In this document: piece by piece, positions 1 to 5,931 of the stretch
How the letters are laid out: the number at the start of each line of letters is the position of its first letter
How positions within the stretch are numbered: position 1 is the stretch's first letter
DNA from: Methylotenera sp. UBA6020
Lineage (GTDB): Bacteria > Pseudomonadota > Gammaproteobacteria > Burkholderiales > Methylophilaceae
Assembly: GCA_002429455.1 (NCBI GenBank)
Contig: DIZU01000185.1
Span: forward strand, 1 to 11,385
Direction: 5' to 3'
DNA: 11,385 nucleotides
Notes under the pieces: generated by a model
Database searches by the model: none
What the model was told of the DNA's origin: nothing
Seen by the model: only the letters and a program-made list of their open reading frames with translations
Made by a program: the position numbers and the translations under genes

Positions 1-1265
1 GCTTCTTGCAGGCCCATTTGTGCCAAATAATGGCTAAAATCACTTTTAACCGCCAGCGTGGCAGAAGTGAATATCCATGCCCGTGGTTGCGCATTGAGCT
101 GTTTGCCAAAACCTTCCGCCACACTCAATGGCGTAGCGTGCAACTGTACTGAATGGGTGAAAACTTCGACCCAGCGTACCAGATTATTATTTTCGGCCGA
201 CTGCCAGCGGCTAAATAAATCATATAAAGCTTCGCTGCGCTGCCAATATTTTTCCAGTATGGGGTCGCGTGCCGCCTGGGTTTCCAGCACGGCAGCCAAG
301 GCTTTTAATTGACTCTGCATGTGCTCAAATGCGGCTTCAAAACCTTTGAGCACCAAGGCTTTTTGCACAGGTAAACGCGAGCCTTCATAGGCAAATACCA
401 GCCTAAAATCTTTTGCCGCTTTTTCTAAAGTTGGAATCGCTTTGGCTAACGCCAAGCAATCTTTAGCCAGCGTTAAATGCGCTGCCGTGCAATCATGCGC
501 CAGTTCTATCAACTGGCTAGTAGACACATCCTCACCAAAGAACAGTCCCGCCACATCGGGCAGTTGATGTGCCTCATCGAAGATCACGGTATTAGCACTA
601 GGCAAAAGCTCGGCCACACCTTCGTCGCGCAACATGACATCGGCAAAAAACAGATGGTGATTTACCACTACCACATCAGCGGCTAGGGCTTGCTTACGCG
701 CCTCCATGACAAAGCAATCTTTATAAAAACTGCAATCTGAACCCAAACAGCTTTCACGGGTAGAAGTCACACTCGCCCAAATCATGGCGTTTTCCGGTAC
801 GGAATTGAGCTCGCTCTTGTCGCCAGTTTTGCTGTTTTCGGCGAAATTTTTAATCACATGTATATACTTTGCATCTTCACGTGAAGCAAAGCGCCCTTCA
901 TTTTCAGCCCGCTCGAGATGATGATGACACACGTAATTGGCGCGGCCTTTTAACATGGCAACCGTCACCGGCACTTTTAAGGCATCGCGCACATTGGGTA
1001 AATCGCGGCTAAATAATTGGTCTTGCAGGTTTTTGGTTCCGGTAGAAATAATCACCTTGCCGCCCGTTAACAGCGCCGGGACTAAATAGGCAAACGTTTT
1101 GCCTGTACCCGTACCCGCTTCAGCGACTAGCTGGGTGTTGTTTTCAATGGCATCAGCAATCGCCAACGCCATTTCCAGTTGCTGGCTACGCTCGCTGTAA
1201 CCTTCAATATGCGTTGCTAAAATGCCGTTTTTTTCAAAAACTTGACGAATTGTATGTTCACTCAT
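1..1265 (-). CDS. yoaA: YoaA/DinG-family Fe-S DNA helicase, C-terminus cut by window edge
   Basis: XPD-like superfamily 2 DNA helicase (5'-3' in characterised relatives) used in DNA repair. The first 421 codons are visible and end in ...AQMGLQE; E. coli YoaA has about 636 residues, so roughly a third is missing to the left. Visible motifs: Walker A AGTGTGKT at residues 50-57, followed by VIISTGTKNLQDQL; four Fe-S cluster cysteines at 113, 173, 178 and 184 (CLGSDCSFYKDC); Walker B DEAH at 230-233; and a late WIFTSATL motif. The cysteine block and the ATPLSVAEGF...WIFTSATL segment fit YoaA better than classical DinG. The ATG at 1263-1265 has no Shine-Dalgarno sequence. It follows an extended -10-like element, so the leader may be only a few bases. 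It diverges from the NlpC/P60 gene. No LexA-type box was recognised. Confidence 0.93.
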   Translation of the reverse strand, partial: MSEHTIRQVFEKNGILATHIEGYSERSQQLEMALAIADAIENNTQLVAEAGTGTGKTFAYLVPALLTGGKVIISTGTKNLQDQLFSRDLPNVRDALKVPVTVAMLKGRANYVCHHHLERAENEGRFASREDAKYIHVIKNFAENSKTGDKSELNSVPENAMIWASVTSTRESCLGSDCSFYKDCFVMEARKQALAADVVVVNHHLFFADVMLRDEGVAELLPSANTVIFDEAHQLPDVAGLFFGEDVSTSQLIELAHDCTAAHLTLAKDCLALAKAIPTLEKAAKDFRLVFAYEGSRLPVQKALVLKGFEAAFEHMQSQLKALAAVLETQAARDPILEKYWQRSEALYDLFSRWQSAENNNLVRWVEVFTHSVQLHATPLSVAEGFGKQLNAQPRAWIFTSATLAVKSDFSHYLAQMGLQE

Positions 1266-1280
1266 AAGCGTCAGATTATC
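1266..1280 (-). promoter_or_regulatory. Possible extended -10 promoter of yoaA
   Basis: Read on the minus strand, TGG-GATAAT (hexamer at 1275-1280) lies 9 bases before the yoaA ATG. TGn followed by a 5/6 match to TATAAT is the extended -10 pattern, which can work without a good -35. Transcription would start about 7 bases later, leaving a leader of roughly 3 bases. This is prediction from pattern only. Confidence 0.3.
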
Positions 1281-1292
1281 CCACGACTTGGT

Positions 1293-1338
1293 AAGTTGTA
1301 TGTTGGCAAGTTGCATGTAATTAGTGCTGACAAGCACT
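1293..1338. repeat. Short repeats in the yoaA/NlpC divergent region
   Basis: AAGTTGTATGT (1293-1303) is repeated as AAGTTGCATGT (1308-1318) at a 15-base step. Next comes a 6-bp inverted repeat AGTGCT-GACA-AGCACT (1323-1338). These sit upstream of both divergent genes and could be binding sites, but no known operator was recognised. The rest of the 157-base gap is AT-rich. Confidence 0.35.
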
Positions 1339-1388
1339 CAATTTGCATCCGTCATCACCTGATTTTTTATAGAATTTTTCTAAGCGTT

Positions 1389-1416
1389 TTGCATTTTCCA
1401 GTTAATTTCTTATAAT
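1389..1416 (+). promoter_or_regulatory. Promoter of the NlpC/P60 gene, possibly leaderless
   Basis: A perfect -10 TATAAT (1411-1416) follows a weak -35 TTGCAT (1389-1394) with a 16-base spacer. Seven bases past the -10 is 1423, the G of the GTG start codon. There is no Shine-Dalgarno sequence between them. A second, weaker upstream promoter (TTGCAT near 1343 with TTTATA 17 bases later) cannot be excluded and would give a normal leader. Confidence 0.5.
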
Positions 1417-1422
1417 CGGCCT

Positions 1423-1962
1423 GTGATTAAATTTAAAACGCGTTATTTTTTGTGTATTTTGCTGGCTTTATCTAGCGCATCATGCGCTGCAGTTGAGCCT
1501 GCATCGGCCAATACAGAGGCGCAAGCTGACATTCTAAGCCAAGCCACTCAGTATGAGAATGAAGGCAACTGGTCCGTCCGCGCCCGTGAAGTGCTGGTAA
1601 ACGCACTTAGCCTGACGGGGGTTCGCTATCAATATGGTGGAAATACCCCGGAGACTGGTTTTGATTGCAGTGGTTTTGTGCGCTATGTATTTAAGCAAGC
1701 CACTAGTTTAACTTTACCGCACAGCGCACTCGCCATTAGTCAGTTGGGCAAAACGATTCCTAAGAATGAATTACAACCCGGTGATTTAGTCTTTTTTAAT
1801 ACCCTAAAAACCACGTTTTCTCATGTTGGCATTTACTTGGGCAATAATCGCTTTATCCATTCACCCAGCAGCGGTGGTCAAGTGCGTGTGGAAAGCATGC
1901 AAGATAGCTATTGGGCAAAGCATTTTAATGGTGCGCAACGCATGGAGCAGAAACAAGAGTGA
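1423..1962 (+). CDS. NlpC/P60 family cell-wall peptidase, exported
   Basis: 179-residue cysteine peptidase of the NlpC/P60 family. Members cleave peptide stems of peptidoglycan, typically the D-Glu to diamino-acid bond. An export signal occupies residues 1-21: KFKTR, then a hydrophobic run. Cys21 in SSASC could be a lipoprotein cysteine, but Ser at -3 makes the lipobox weak, so periplasmic versus lipid-anchored is open. The catalytic domain spans about 55-172, with catalytic Cys82 in FDCSGFVRYVF, His134 in FSHVGIYLG and His146 in RFIHSPSSG as the expected triad. The GTG start is chosen because it precedes the signal peptide and no ATG lies before the domain. There is no Shine-Dalgarno site and a TATAAT lies 6 bases upstream, suggesting leaderless translation. 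A terminator follows directly. Confidence 0.93.
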   Translation: MIKFKTRYFLCILLALSSASCAAVEPASANTEAQADILSQATQYENEGNWSVRAREVLVNALSLTGVRYQYGGNTPETGFDCSGFVRYVFKQATSLTLPHSALAISQLGKTIPKNELQPGDLVFFNTLKTTFSHVGIYLGNNRFIHSPSSGGQVRVESMQDSYWAKHFNGAQRMEQKQE

Positions 1963-1964
1963 TC

Positions 1965-1990
1965 AAAAAAGCGGCTTGAAGCCGCTTTTT
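1965..1990. terminator. Bidirectional intrinsic terminator
   Basis: AAAAAAGCGGC, loop TTGAA, then GCCGCTTTTT. The GC stem is flanked by A-runs on the left and T-runs on the right, so a U-tract follows the stem on both strands. It starts 3 bases after the NlpC/P60 stop and lies about 60 bases beyond the end of the convergent ferritin-like gene, so it can end both. Confidence 0.88.
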
Positions 1991-2048
1991 ATTGATATGA
2001 TCCCAGCATCAGAAAAGAAGCCAGACTATGCAGCCTAAGGCTTGCCAC

Positions 2049-2510
2049 TTAGCCGTGAAATTTGGCTAAGTCACCTGGTTTACGCAGCATTTTATCCACT
2101 TCACCTAAATGTAACTCCTCTAGATAAATCATCTCGCGTGCATACTCTTCAAGCATGACAGAGTCGCCTTCTACCAATTTAAACAAAGTTTTGTAAGCAT
2201 TCAGCGCTGCTGTTTCGTGCGCTAATGATTCACGCAAAATGTCGCCTATATCGTGATTGTGTGTTTCCAGTAATGGGCCGATTGATAAAGAGGGATGCCC
2301 ACCTAAATGGGTAATGATCTCACCGGCTTTATTGGCATGGTCTAGCGATTCCGTGGCTTGCCCACGTAACCAAGACACGATGGGAATACGGTTGTACCCA
2401 AACACCATCAATGAATAATGTGTGTACCTGACTACGCCCGCCAATTCAAACTCTAAAATTGTGTTAAGTGCATTTACTACCGGGCTATTCATGTCATGAT
2501 CTGCAGCCAT
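2049..2510 (-). CDS. Bacterioferritin-like diiron protein
   Basis: 153-residue four-helix ferritin-like protein, presumably for iron oxidation, storage or detoxification in the cytoplasm. Aligned by eye with E. coli Bfr: Glu22 (FELAGVVRY) matches ligand Glu18, and Glu131-x2-His134 (YLEELH) matches Glu127/His130 at the same spacing. Glu99 (LAHETAA) is close to Glu94. His58 matches His54, but Ser55 sits where Glu51 is expected, with Glu54 one residue earlier. Leu56 lies where Bfr has its haem-ligand Met52, so haem binding is unlikely by this alignment. The length is typical of Bfr (158). The start has a strong AAAGGAG site (2518-2524) 7 bases before ATG. A 12-bp inverted repeat lies just upstream in the leader. 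It could equally be named a ferritin-like domain protein. Confidence 0.85.
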   Translation of the reverse strand: MAADHDMNSPVVNALNTILEFELAGVVRYTHYSLMVFGYNRIPIVSWLRGQATESLDHANKAGEIITHLGGHPSLSIGPLLETHNHDIGDILRESLAHETAALNAYKTLFKLVEGDSVMLEEYAREMIYLEELHLGEVDKMLRKPGDLAKFHG

Positions 2511-2517
2511 TTTATGC

Positions 2518-2524
2518 TCCTTTT
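2518..2524 (-). promoter_or_regulatory. Strong ribosome binding site of the ferritin-like gene
   Basis: AAAGGAG on the minus strand, 7 bases before the ATG at 2510. It is the best Shine-Dalgarno match in the window and contrasts with the genes here that have none. Confidence 0.85.
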
Positions 2525-2531
2525 TAGTAAG

Positions 2532-2562
2532 TGTGCATTGAGCACTTTTAGCTCAATGCACA
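2532..2562 (-). repeat. 12-bp perfect inverted repeat in the ferritin-like gene leader
   Basis: TGTGCATTGAGC (2532-2543) and GCTCAATGCACA (2551-2562) pair perfectly around a 7-base loop. The repeat ends 7 bases upstream of the ribosome binding site on the minus strand. No T-run follows on either strand, so it is not an ordinary terminator. It could be an mRNA hairpin or an operator. Confidence 0.7.
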
Positions 2563-2637
2563 AGAGTGTAATCCAAACATAAAGTCTTTGCAGTAACGCA
2601 AATAGTGCGCATGGTAAATAACAAGTGTTTACGCAGA

Positions 2638-2913
2638 TTACCTGTCACTATGGCCTAAATCACGGGCAGGATCGATATGATCGCGCACTAACTGTTTCAC
2701 CTCTTTAGCCTCGGGAAAGCGACCAGCGTCTTTACGCGAAAAAATCAGTTGTTGATCGACGGTAATTTCAAAAACACCGTTGCTACCTGGTTTCAAGGCA
2801 ACACTCGCTAAATCGGCTTCAAAGGTTGTGAGCAATTCCTGCGCTAACCATGCCGCCCGCAAAAGCCAACGACATTGCATGCAATAAGTAATTTCAATAG
2901 TGTGCTTACTCAA
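2638..2913 (-). CDS. SelT/SelW/SelH-family (Rdx) thioredoxin-like protein, Cys form
   Basis: 91-residue small protein of the selenoprotein W-like Rdx family. It has the expected N-terminal beta strand and redox motif CMQC (Cys11, Cys14) in IEITYCMQCRWLLRA; in true selenoproteins the second position is selenocysteine. FEITVD and the LIFSRK...RFPEAKEVKQLVRDHI segment are family-typical. The substrate is unknown; a thiol-redox role is inferred from the fold. The start is TTG: AAGGA (2922-2926) is 8 bases upstream, no in-frame ATG lies upstream in the leader, and the first internal ATG falls inside the CxxC motif. It is followed by the ferritin-like gene on the same strand after 127 bases; co-transcription is possible. 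It diverges from ctpA. Confidence 0.88.
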   Translation of the reverse strand: MSKHTIEITYCMQCRWLLRAAWLAQELLTTFEADLASVALKPGSNGVFEITVDQQLIFSRKDAGRFPEAKEVKQLVRDHIDPARDLGHSDR

Positions 2914-2921
2914 TTTGGATG

Positions 2922-2926
2922 TCCTT
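2922..2926 (-). promoter_or_regulatory. Ribosome binding site that sets the TTG start of the SelW-like gene
   Basis: AAGGA on the minus strand, 8 bases before TTG at 2913-2911. This supports the rare TTG codon as the real start. Confidence 0.7.
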
Positions 2927-2956
2927 ACTGTTATACTTTTTGTTATAGGTTGAAGA

Positions 2957-2985
2957 GAATATAATGAAGCTGCAATGAATATAAT
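2957..2985 (+). promoter_or_regulatory. Two tandem TATAAT -10-like elements upstream of ctpA
   Basis: GAATATAAT occurs twice, at 2957-2965 and 2977-2985, exactly 20 bases apart. Each holds a perfect TATAAT (2960-2965, 2980-2985). Neither has a convincing -35 at 16-18 bases. Either could start ctpA transcription, with a leader of about 70-95 bases containing the inverted repeat at 3006-3030. Confidence 0.35.
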
Positions 2986-2988
2986 TAG

Positions 2989-3030
2989 TTCAAGCTTGAA
3001 ACTATTAAGTCTAATTCTGTCTTAGACTTA
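2989..3030. repeat. Palindrome and inverted repeat before ctpA
   Basis: TTCAAGCTTGAA (2989-3000) is a perfect 12-base palindrome. Just after it, TAAGTCTAA (3006-3014) and TTAGACTTA (3022-3030) form a perfect 9-bp inverted repeat with a 7-base loop. They lie between the likely ctpA promoter and its start codon, and upstream of the divergent SelW-like gene. No T-run follows. A protein-binding site or leader hairpin is possible. Confidence 0.6.
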
Positions 3031-3058
3031 TCAAATTACCTTTAATTGGGAATAATAC

Positions 3059-4495
3059 ATGCAAGACAAAAATAAATATCACCGTTTTACGAAACTAGGC
3101 CTTGTTAGTTCTGGTTTAGTACTGGGTCTGATGTTGAGTTTAACTTATTCTGCTGTGGCTGAAAAAATGGTCAAGCCGCAATTGCCGCTTGACGACTTGC
3201 GTGCATTTGCAGAAGTGTTTGGCAAAATAAAAAGTGATTATGTTGAACCAGTTGAAGATAAAAAACTGATTTCTGAAGCCATCAGCGGCATGCTGACCGG
3301 CCTCGATCCTCATTCCACCTACATGGATGTAGATGCTTTCAAAGATATGCAGGCAGCGACGCAAGGTGAGTTTGGTGGACTAGGCATTGAAGTCGGTATG
3401 GAAGATGGCCTGGTAAAAGTAGTCTCGCCGATTGAAGATTCTCCCGCTTACAAAGCCGGGATAAAAAGTGGCGATCTAATCGTTAAATTGGATGACACTC
3501 CTGTTAAAGGCATGAACTTGAACGACGCCGTGAAACGCATGCGTGGCAAGCCCGATACACCAATCGTGTTAACGGTGTTCCGTAAAAGTGAAACTAAACC
3601 GCTCAAATTTACGCTCGTACGCGCAATCATCAAAAATAAAAGTGTGAAATACAAATTAACTGAGCCAGGTTACGCTTACGCACGTGTTACGCAGTTCCAG
3701 GAACACACGGGTGAAGACCTTGCCAAGGCCATTAAAGCGATGCACGATGAAAACAAAGGCCCTTTCAAAGGCTTTATTCTAGATCTTCGTAATGACCCAG
3801 GCGGCTTACTTAATGGTGCGGTTGGGGTAGCTGCGGCCTTTTTACCAAAAGATACATTGGTCGTGTATACAGAAGGTCGTGCACCAGATTCTAAAATGCA
3901 ACTGACCGTTAGCCCGGAAAATTATGCACGCGGCGGAGCAGCCAACGATTACATCCGTGATTTACCTGAAGATTTGAAAACGGTACCGATGGCCGTGCTG
4001 ATCAACAGTGGCTCAGCATCTGCCTCTGAAATCGTGGCTGGTGCATTACAAGACCACAAACGCGCAACGCTTTTAGGTACGCAAAGCTTTGGTAAAGGTT
4101 CTGTGCAAACAATCATGCCAATGAATAACGGCGCGGCCATTAAATTAACGACCGCACGTTACTTCACGCCAAAAGGCCGCTCAATTCAGGCCAAAGGCAT
4201 TGTGCCAGACTACATTATTGAAGATGGTACTGATCAATCCGGCAACATTCACGAAGCCGATTTAACCCGTCATTTAGCCAACCCTAAGGACCCTCAAGCA
4301 GGCGTGCCAATTAATCCTGAAACTGCAAGTCCGGCTAAAGAAAAAGCGAACGAGAAGAAATTTGCCGAGCCGACTGCACCTATTGAACCTGCCAGTAAAG
4401 ATGATATTCAATTTACACAGGCCATGAATTTCCTTAAAGGCAAGCCGGTGATTCAGTCTGAGCCACCAAAAGTAGAAGCCGCTAAAACAAATTAG
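3059..4495 (+). CDS. ctpA: Carboxy-terminal processing protease CtpA (S41), PDZ-containing
   Basis: 478-residue S41 serine protease of the CtpA/Prc type, exported or inner-membrane anchored. It degrades or trims periplasmic proteins from the C-terminus; relatives control peptidoglycan hydrolases. The signal or anchor segment is about residues 13-34. An N-terminal helical region (LDPHSTYM at 82-89) precedes a PDZ domain at about 103-190 (GGLGIEVG, SPAYKAGIKSGD). The catalytic core has Ser321 (GSASASEI), Asp332 (QDHKRA) and Lys346 (SFGKGSVQ), at the same spacings as E. coli Prc Ser430/Asp441/Lys455. The tail from about 390 is low-complexity, rich in Ala, Pro, Glu and Lys. The start ATG has only a weak GGGA upstream. 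It is monocistronic by layout, with a strong terminator 39 bases after the stop. Confidence 0.95.
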   Translation: MQDKNKYHRFTKLGLVSSGLVLGLMLSLTYSAVAEKMVKPQLPLDDLRAFAEVFGKIKSDYVEPVEDKKLISEAISGMLTGLDPHSTYMDVDAFKDMQAATQGEFGGLGIEVGMEDGLVKVVSPIEDSPAYKAGIKSGDLIVKLDDTPVKGMNLNDAVKRMRGKPDTPIVLTVFRKSETKPLKFTLVRAIIKNKSVKYKLTEPGYAYARVTQFQEHTGEDLAKAIKAMHDENKGPFKGFILDLRNDPGGLLNGAVGVAAAFLPKDTLVVYTEGRAPDSKMQLTVSPENYARGGAANDYIRDLPEDLKTVPMAVLINSGSASASEIVAGALQDHKRATLLGTQSFGKGSVQTIMPMNNGAAIKLTTARYFTPKGRSIQAKGIVPDYIIEDGTDQSGNIHEADLTRHLANPKDPQAGVPINPETASPAKEKANEKKFAEPTAPIEPASKDDIQFTQAMNFLKGKPVIQSEPPKVEAAKTN

Positions 4496-4533
4496 TGCTT
4501 AGTCTATTCGCGCTTAGATACTAAACCTATCTT

Positions 4534-4562
4534 ATCCACCTTGACATTAAGGTGGATTTTTT
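4534..4562 (+). terminator. Intrinsic terminator of ctpA
   Basis: ATCCACCTT (4534-4542), loop GACATT, AAGGTGGAT (4549-4557): a perfect 9-bp stem running into six Ts. It isolates ctpA from the downstream glcF-like gene. Confidence 0.92.
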
Positions 4563-4642
4563 ATGTCTGAGAGTTAAATTAACCGTATCAGTAAATCATG
4601 ACTTTATATAACAAGCTTGCGCTTAGGTCACAACGCAAGGTT

Positions 4643-4654
4643 TATAATAGCGTT
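4643..4654 (+). promoter_or_regulatory. -10 element of the glcF-like gene, predicted leaderless start
   Basis: A perfect TATAAT (4643-4648) lies 6 bases before the ATG at 4655, so transcription would start at or next to that A. No good -35 is seen at 16-18 bases; TTGCGC at 4617-4622 is 20 bases away. If real, the element shows that the upstream ATG at 4598 is not the start. Confidence 0.45.
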
Positions 4655-5830
4655 ATGTCTTTATCTATAAAAGAATTAATCGTAGAAGCAGACCGCTGTG
4701 TGGCTTGCGGCCTGTGCCTACCGCACTGCCCTACTTACAGAAAAACCGGGTCTGAAGCGGATTCTCCGCGTGGCCGCATTCAACTAATGCGCGCCGTGGC
4801 ACAGGATATATTGCCCAACAATGCCCGCTTTAAAGAACATATAGACTTATGTTTAAGTTGCCGCAGCTGTGAGTCGGCCTGCCCCAATAGCGTCAATTAT
4901 AGTGCCTTGGTTGATACTTCCCGTGCACTATTTATTCAGAAGAAAAGCCTCTGGCGCAGCATTGCAAAGCCGTTTATACGCCATCGTTATCTGGCGTATG
5001 CCTTAACCTGGCCGCTTTGGCTGGCACAACAACTCAAGCTTGACGGCTTGCTAAAACGCTTAATCCCTGCAGCAAATCTGTTACCTGCAATTGAGAAGCC
5101 GGTTATATGGAACGCCATGTATCCAGCGACCGCTGATAAGAAAGGCGCTGTCAGTTTATTTTTAGGCTGTACTGGCAGTGCACTTGATAGCCAAACACTG
5201 AAAGCCAGTATTTATGTTTTAAACAAGCTTGGTGTTGATGTGCATGTTCCATCACAGCAAACGTGCTGCGGCAGCATTGCCAGACAAATGGGCGATACGA
5301 ATGAAGCCACAAAATTAGTCAAGTTAAATCAGTCCAGCTTTGACCAGAGCATGCCTATACTTACCACCGCAAGTGGCTGTGGCGCCGGCTTAAAGGACTA
5401 CTTACCCGAGCACAACATACAAGACATCAGCGCATTTCTGATGTCCTGCGACTGGTCTAATACCAGCATTGATACACTAAACGAACGTATTTACGTACAA
5501 GACCCATGCACCTTGCGTAACGTTCAGCAGAGCCACCAAGCGGTTTACAGTTTACTTAAAAAAATCCCAGCGGCAGACGTTCAGGCACTCGCCGGTAATG
5601 GCCAATGTTGCGGTGGCGCAGGCACTTATATGCTGACGCAAAACAACATGGCCAGCAACTTGCGTAATGATAAATTAAGTGCAATTAAAGCCAATAATGT
5701 GGCCATACTTGCCATCTCCAACATTGGTTGTAGCTTACATATTGCCAATGGCTTACGTGAGCAAAATTTAATCGTCTCAGTAGTACATCCTATACAAATA
5801 ATAGCCAAACAAATGGGCTTTGGCGTGTGA
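4655..5830 (+). CDS. glcF: GlcF-type Fe-S / CCG-domain oxidoreductase subunit
   Basis: 391-residue iron-sulfur subunit resembling GlcF of glycolate oxidase (E. coli 407), which passes electrons from an FAD subunit oxidising glycolate or a similar 2-hydroxy acid. From the ATG at 4655 there are two 4Fe-4S motifs: C15-x2-C18-x2-C21-x3-C25-P and C66-x2-C69-x2-C72-x3-C76-P. Two HdrB-like CCG domains follow: C172...CCG at 204-206...C242, and C285...CCG at 318-320...C359. An in-frame ATG at 4598 would add 19 residues outside the family domain. Neither start has a Shine-Dalgarno sequence, but TATAAT lies 6 bases before 4655, which I prefer. No GlcD or GlcE gene is adjacent, so the substrate is unproven; a lactate dehydrogenase-type partner is also possible. 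Confidence 0.85.
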   Translation: MSLSIKELIVEADRCVACGLCLPHCPTYRKTGSEADSPRGRIQLMRAVAQDILPNNARFKEHIDLCLSCRSCESACPNSVNYSALVDTSRALFIQKKSLWRSIAKPFIRHRYLAYALTWPLWLAQQLKLDGLLKRLIPAANLLPAIEKPVIWNAMYPATADKKGAVSLFLGCTGSALDSQTLKASIYVLNKLGVDVHVPSQQTCCGSIARQMGDTNEATKLVKLNQSSFDQSMPILTTASGCGAGLKDYLPEHNIQDISAFLMSCDWSNTSIDTLNERIYVQDPCTLRNVQQSHQAVYSLLKKIPAADVQALAGNGQCCGGAGTYMLTQNNMASNLRNDKLSAIKANNVAILAISNIGCSLHIANGLREQNLIVSVVHPIQIIAKQMGFGV

Positions 5831-5834
5831 ATAA

Positions 5835-5901
5835 CCAGCATCTCCGCATGAATATTAAGTGCTAAAACACTTTATCCTGTGTGAAAGCCAAATGCTGGCT
5901 T
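5835..5901. repeat. Overlapping short inverted repeats between glcF and coq7
   Basis: CCAGCAT (5835-5841) pairs with ATGCTGG (5892-5898). Inside it, AAGTG (5857-5861) pairs with CACTT (5868-5872). Overlapping the right arm, AAGCCA (5885-5890) pairs with TGGCTT (5896-5901) around AATGC. No T-run follows, so none is a clear terminator. The last hairpin lies where the coq7 -35 would be. The remainder of this 100-base gap shows nothing recognisable. Confidence 0.4.
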
Positions 5902-5919
5902 AAGAAAGTAATTTAAGCG

Positions 5920-5931
5920 TAAAATATGCCT
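5920..5931 (+). promoter_or_regulatory. -10-like element 6 bases before the preferred coq7 start
   Basis: TAAAAT (5920-5925) directly abuts the first ATG (5926) and is 6 bases before the second in-frame ATG (5932). That places the predicted transcription start on the second ATG. There is no Shine-Dalgarno sequence and no good -35. Confidence 0.35.

Noticed and set aside
58..686. Two plus-strand open frames at 58-312 and 477-686
   Set aside because: They are shadows of the minus-strand helicase, whose Walker A, Fe-S and DEAH motifs show the true frame.
1266..1422. LexA/SOS box upstream of yoaA
   Set aside because: yoaA is damage-inducible in E. coli, but no CTG-N10-CAG-like site was found in the divergent region.
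1477..1485. Firm call of the NlpC/P60 protein as a lipoprotein at Cys21
   Set aside because: The preceding Ser-Ala-Ser lacks the usual aliphatic residue at -3. It remains possible but was not called.
2048..2070. CTTAGCC...GGCTAAG inverted repeat as a terminator of the ferritin-like gene
   Set aside because: It has only a 7-bp stem with a 9-base loop, overlaps the last codons and lacks a U-tract. The bidirectional terminator at 1965-1990 explains termination better.
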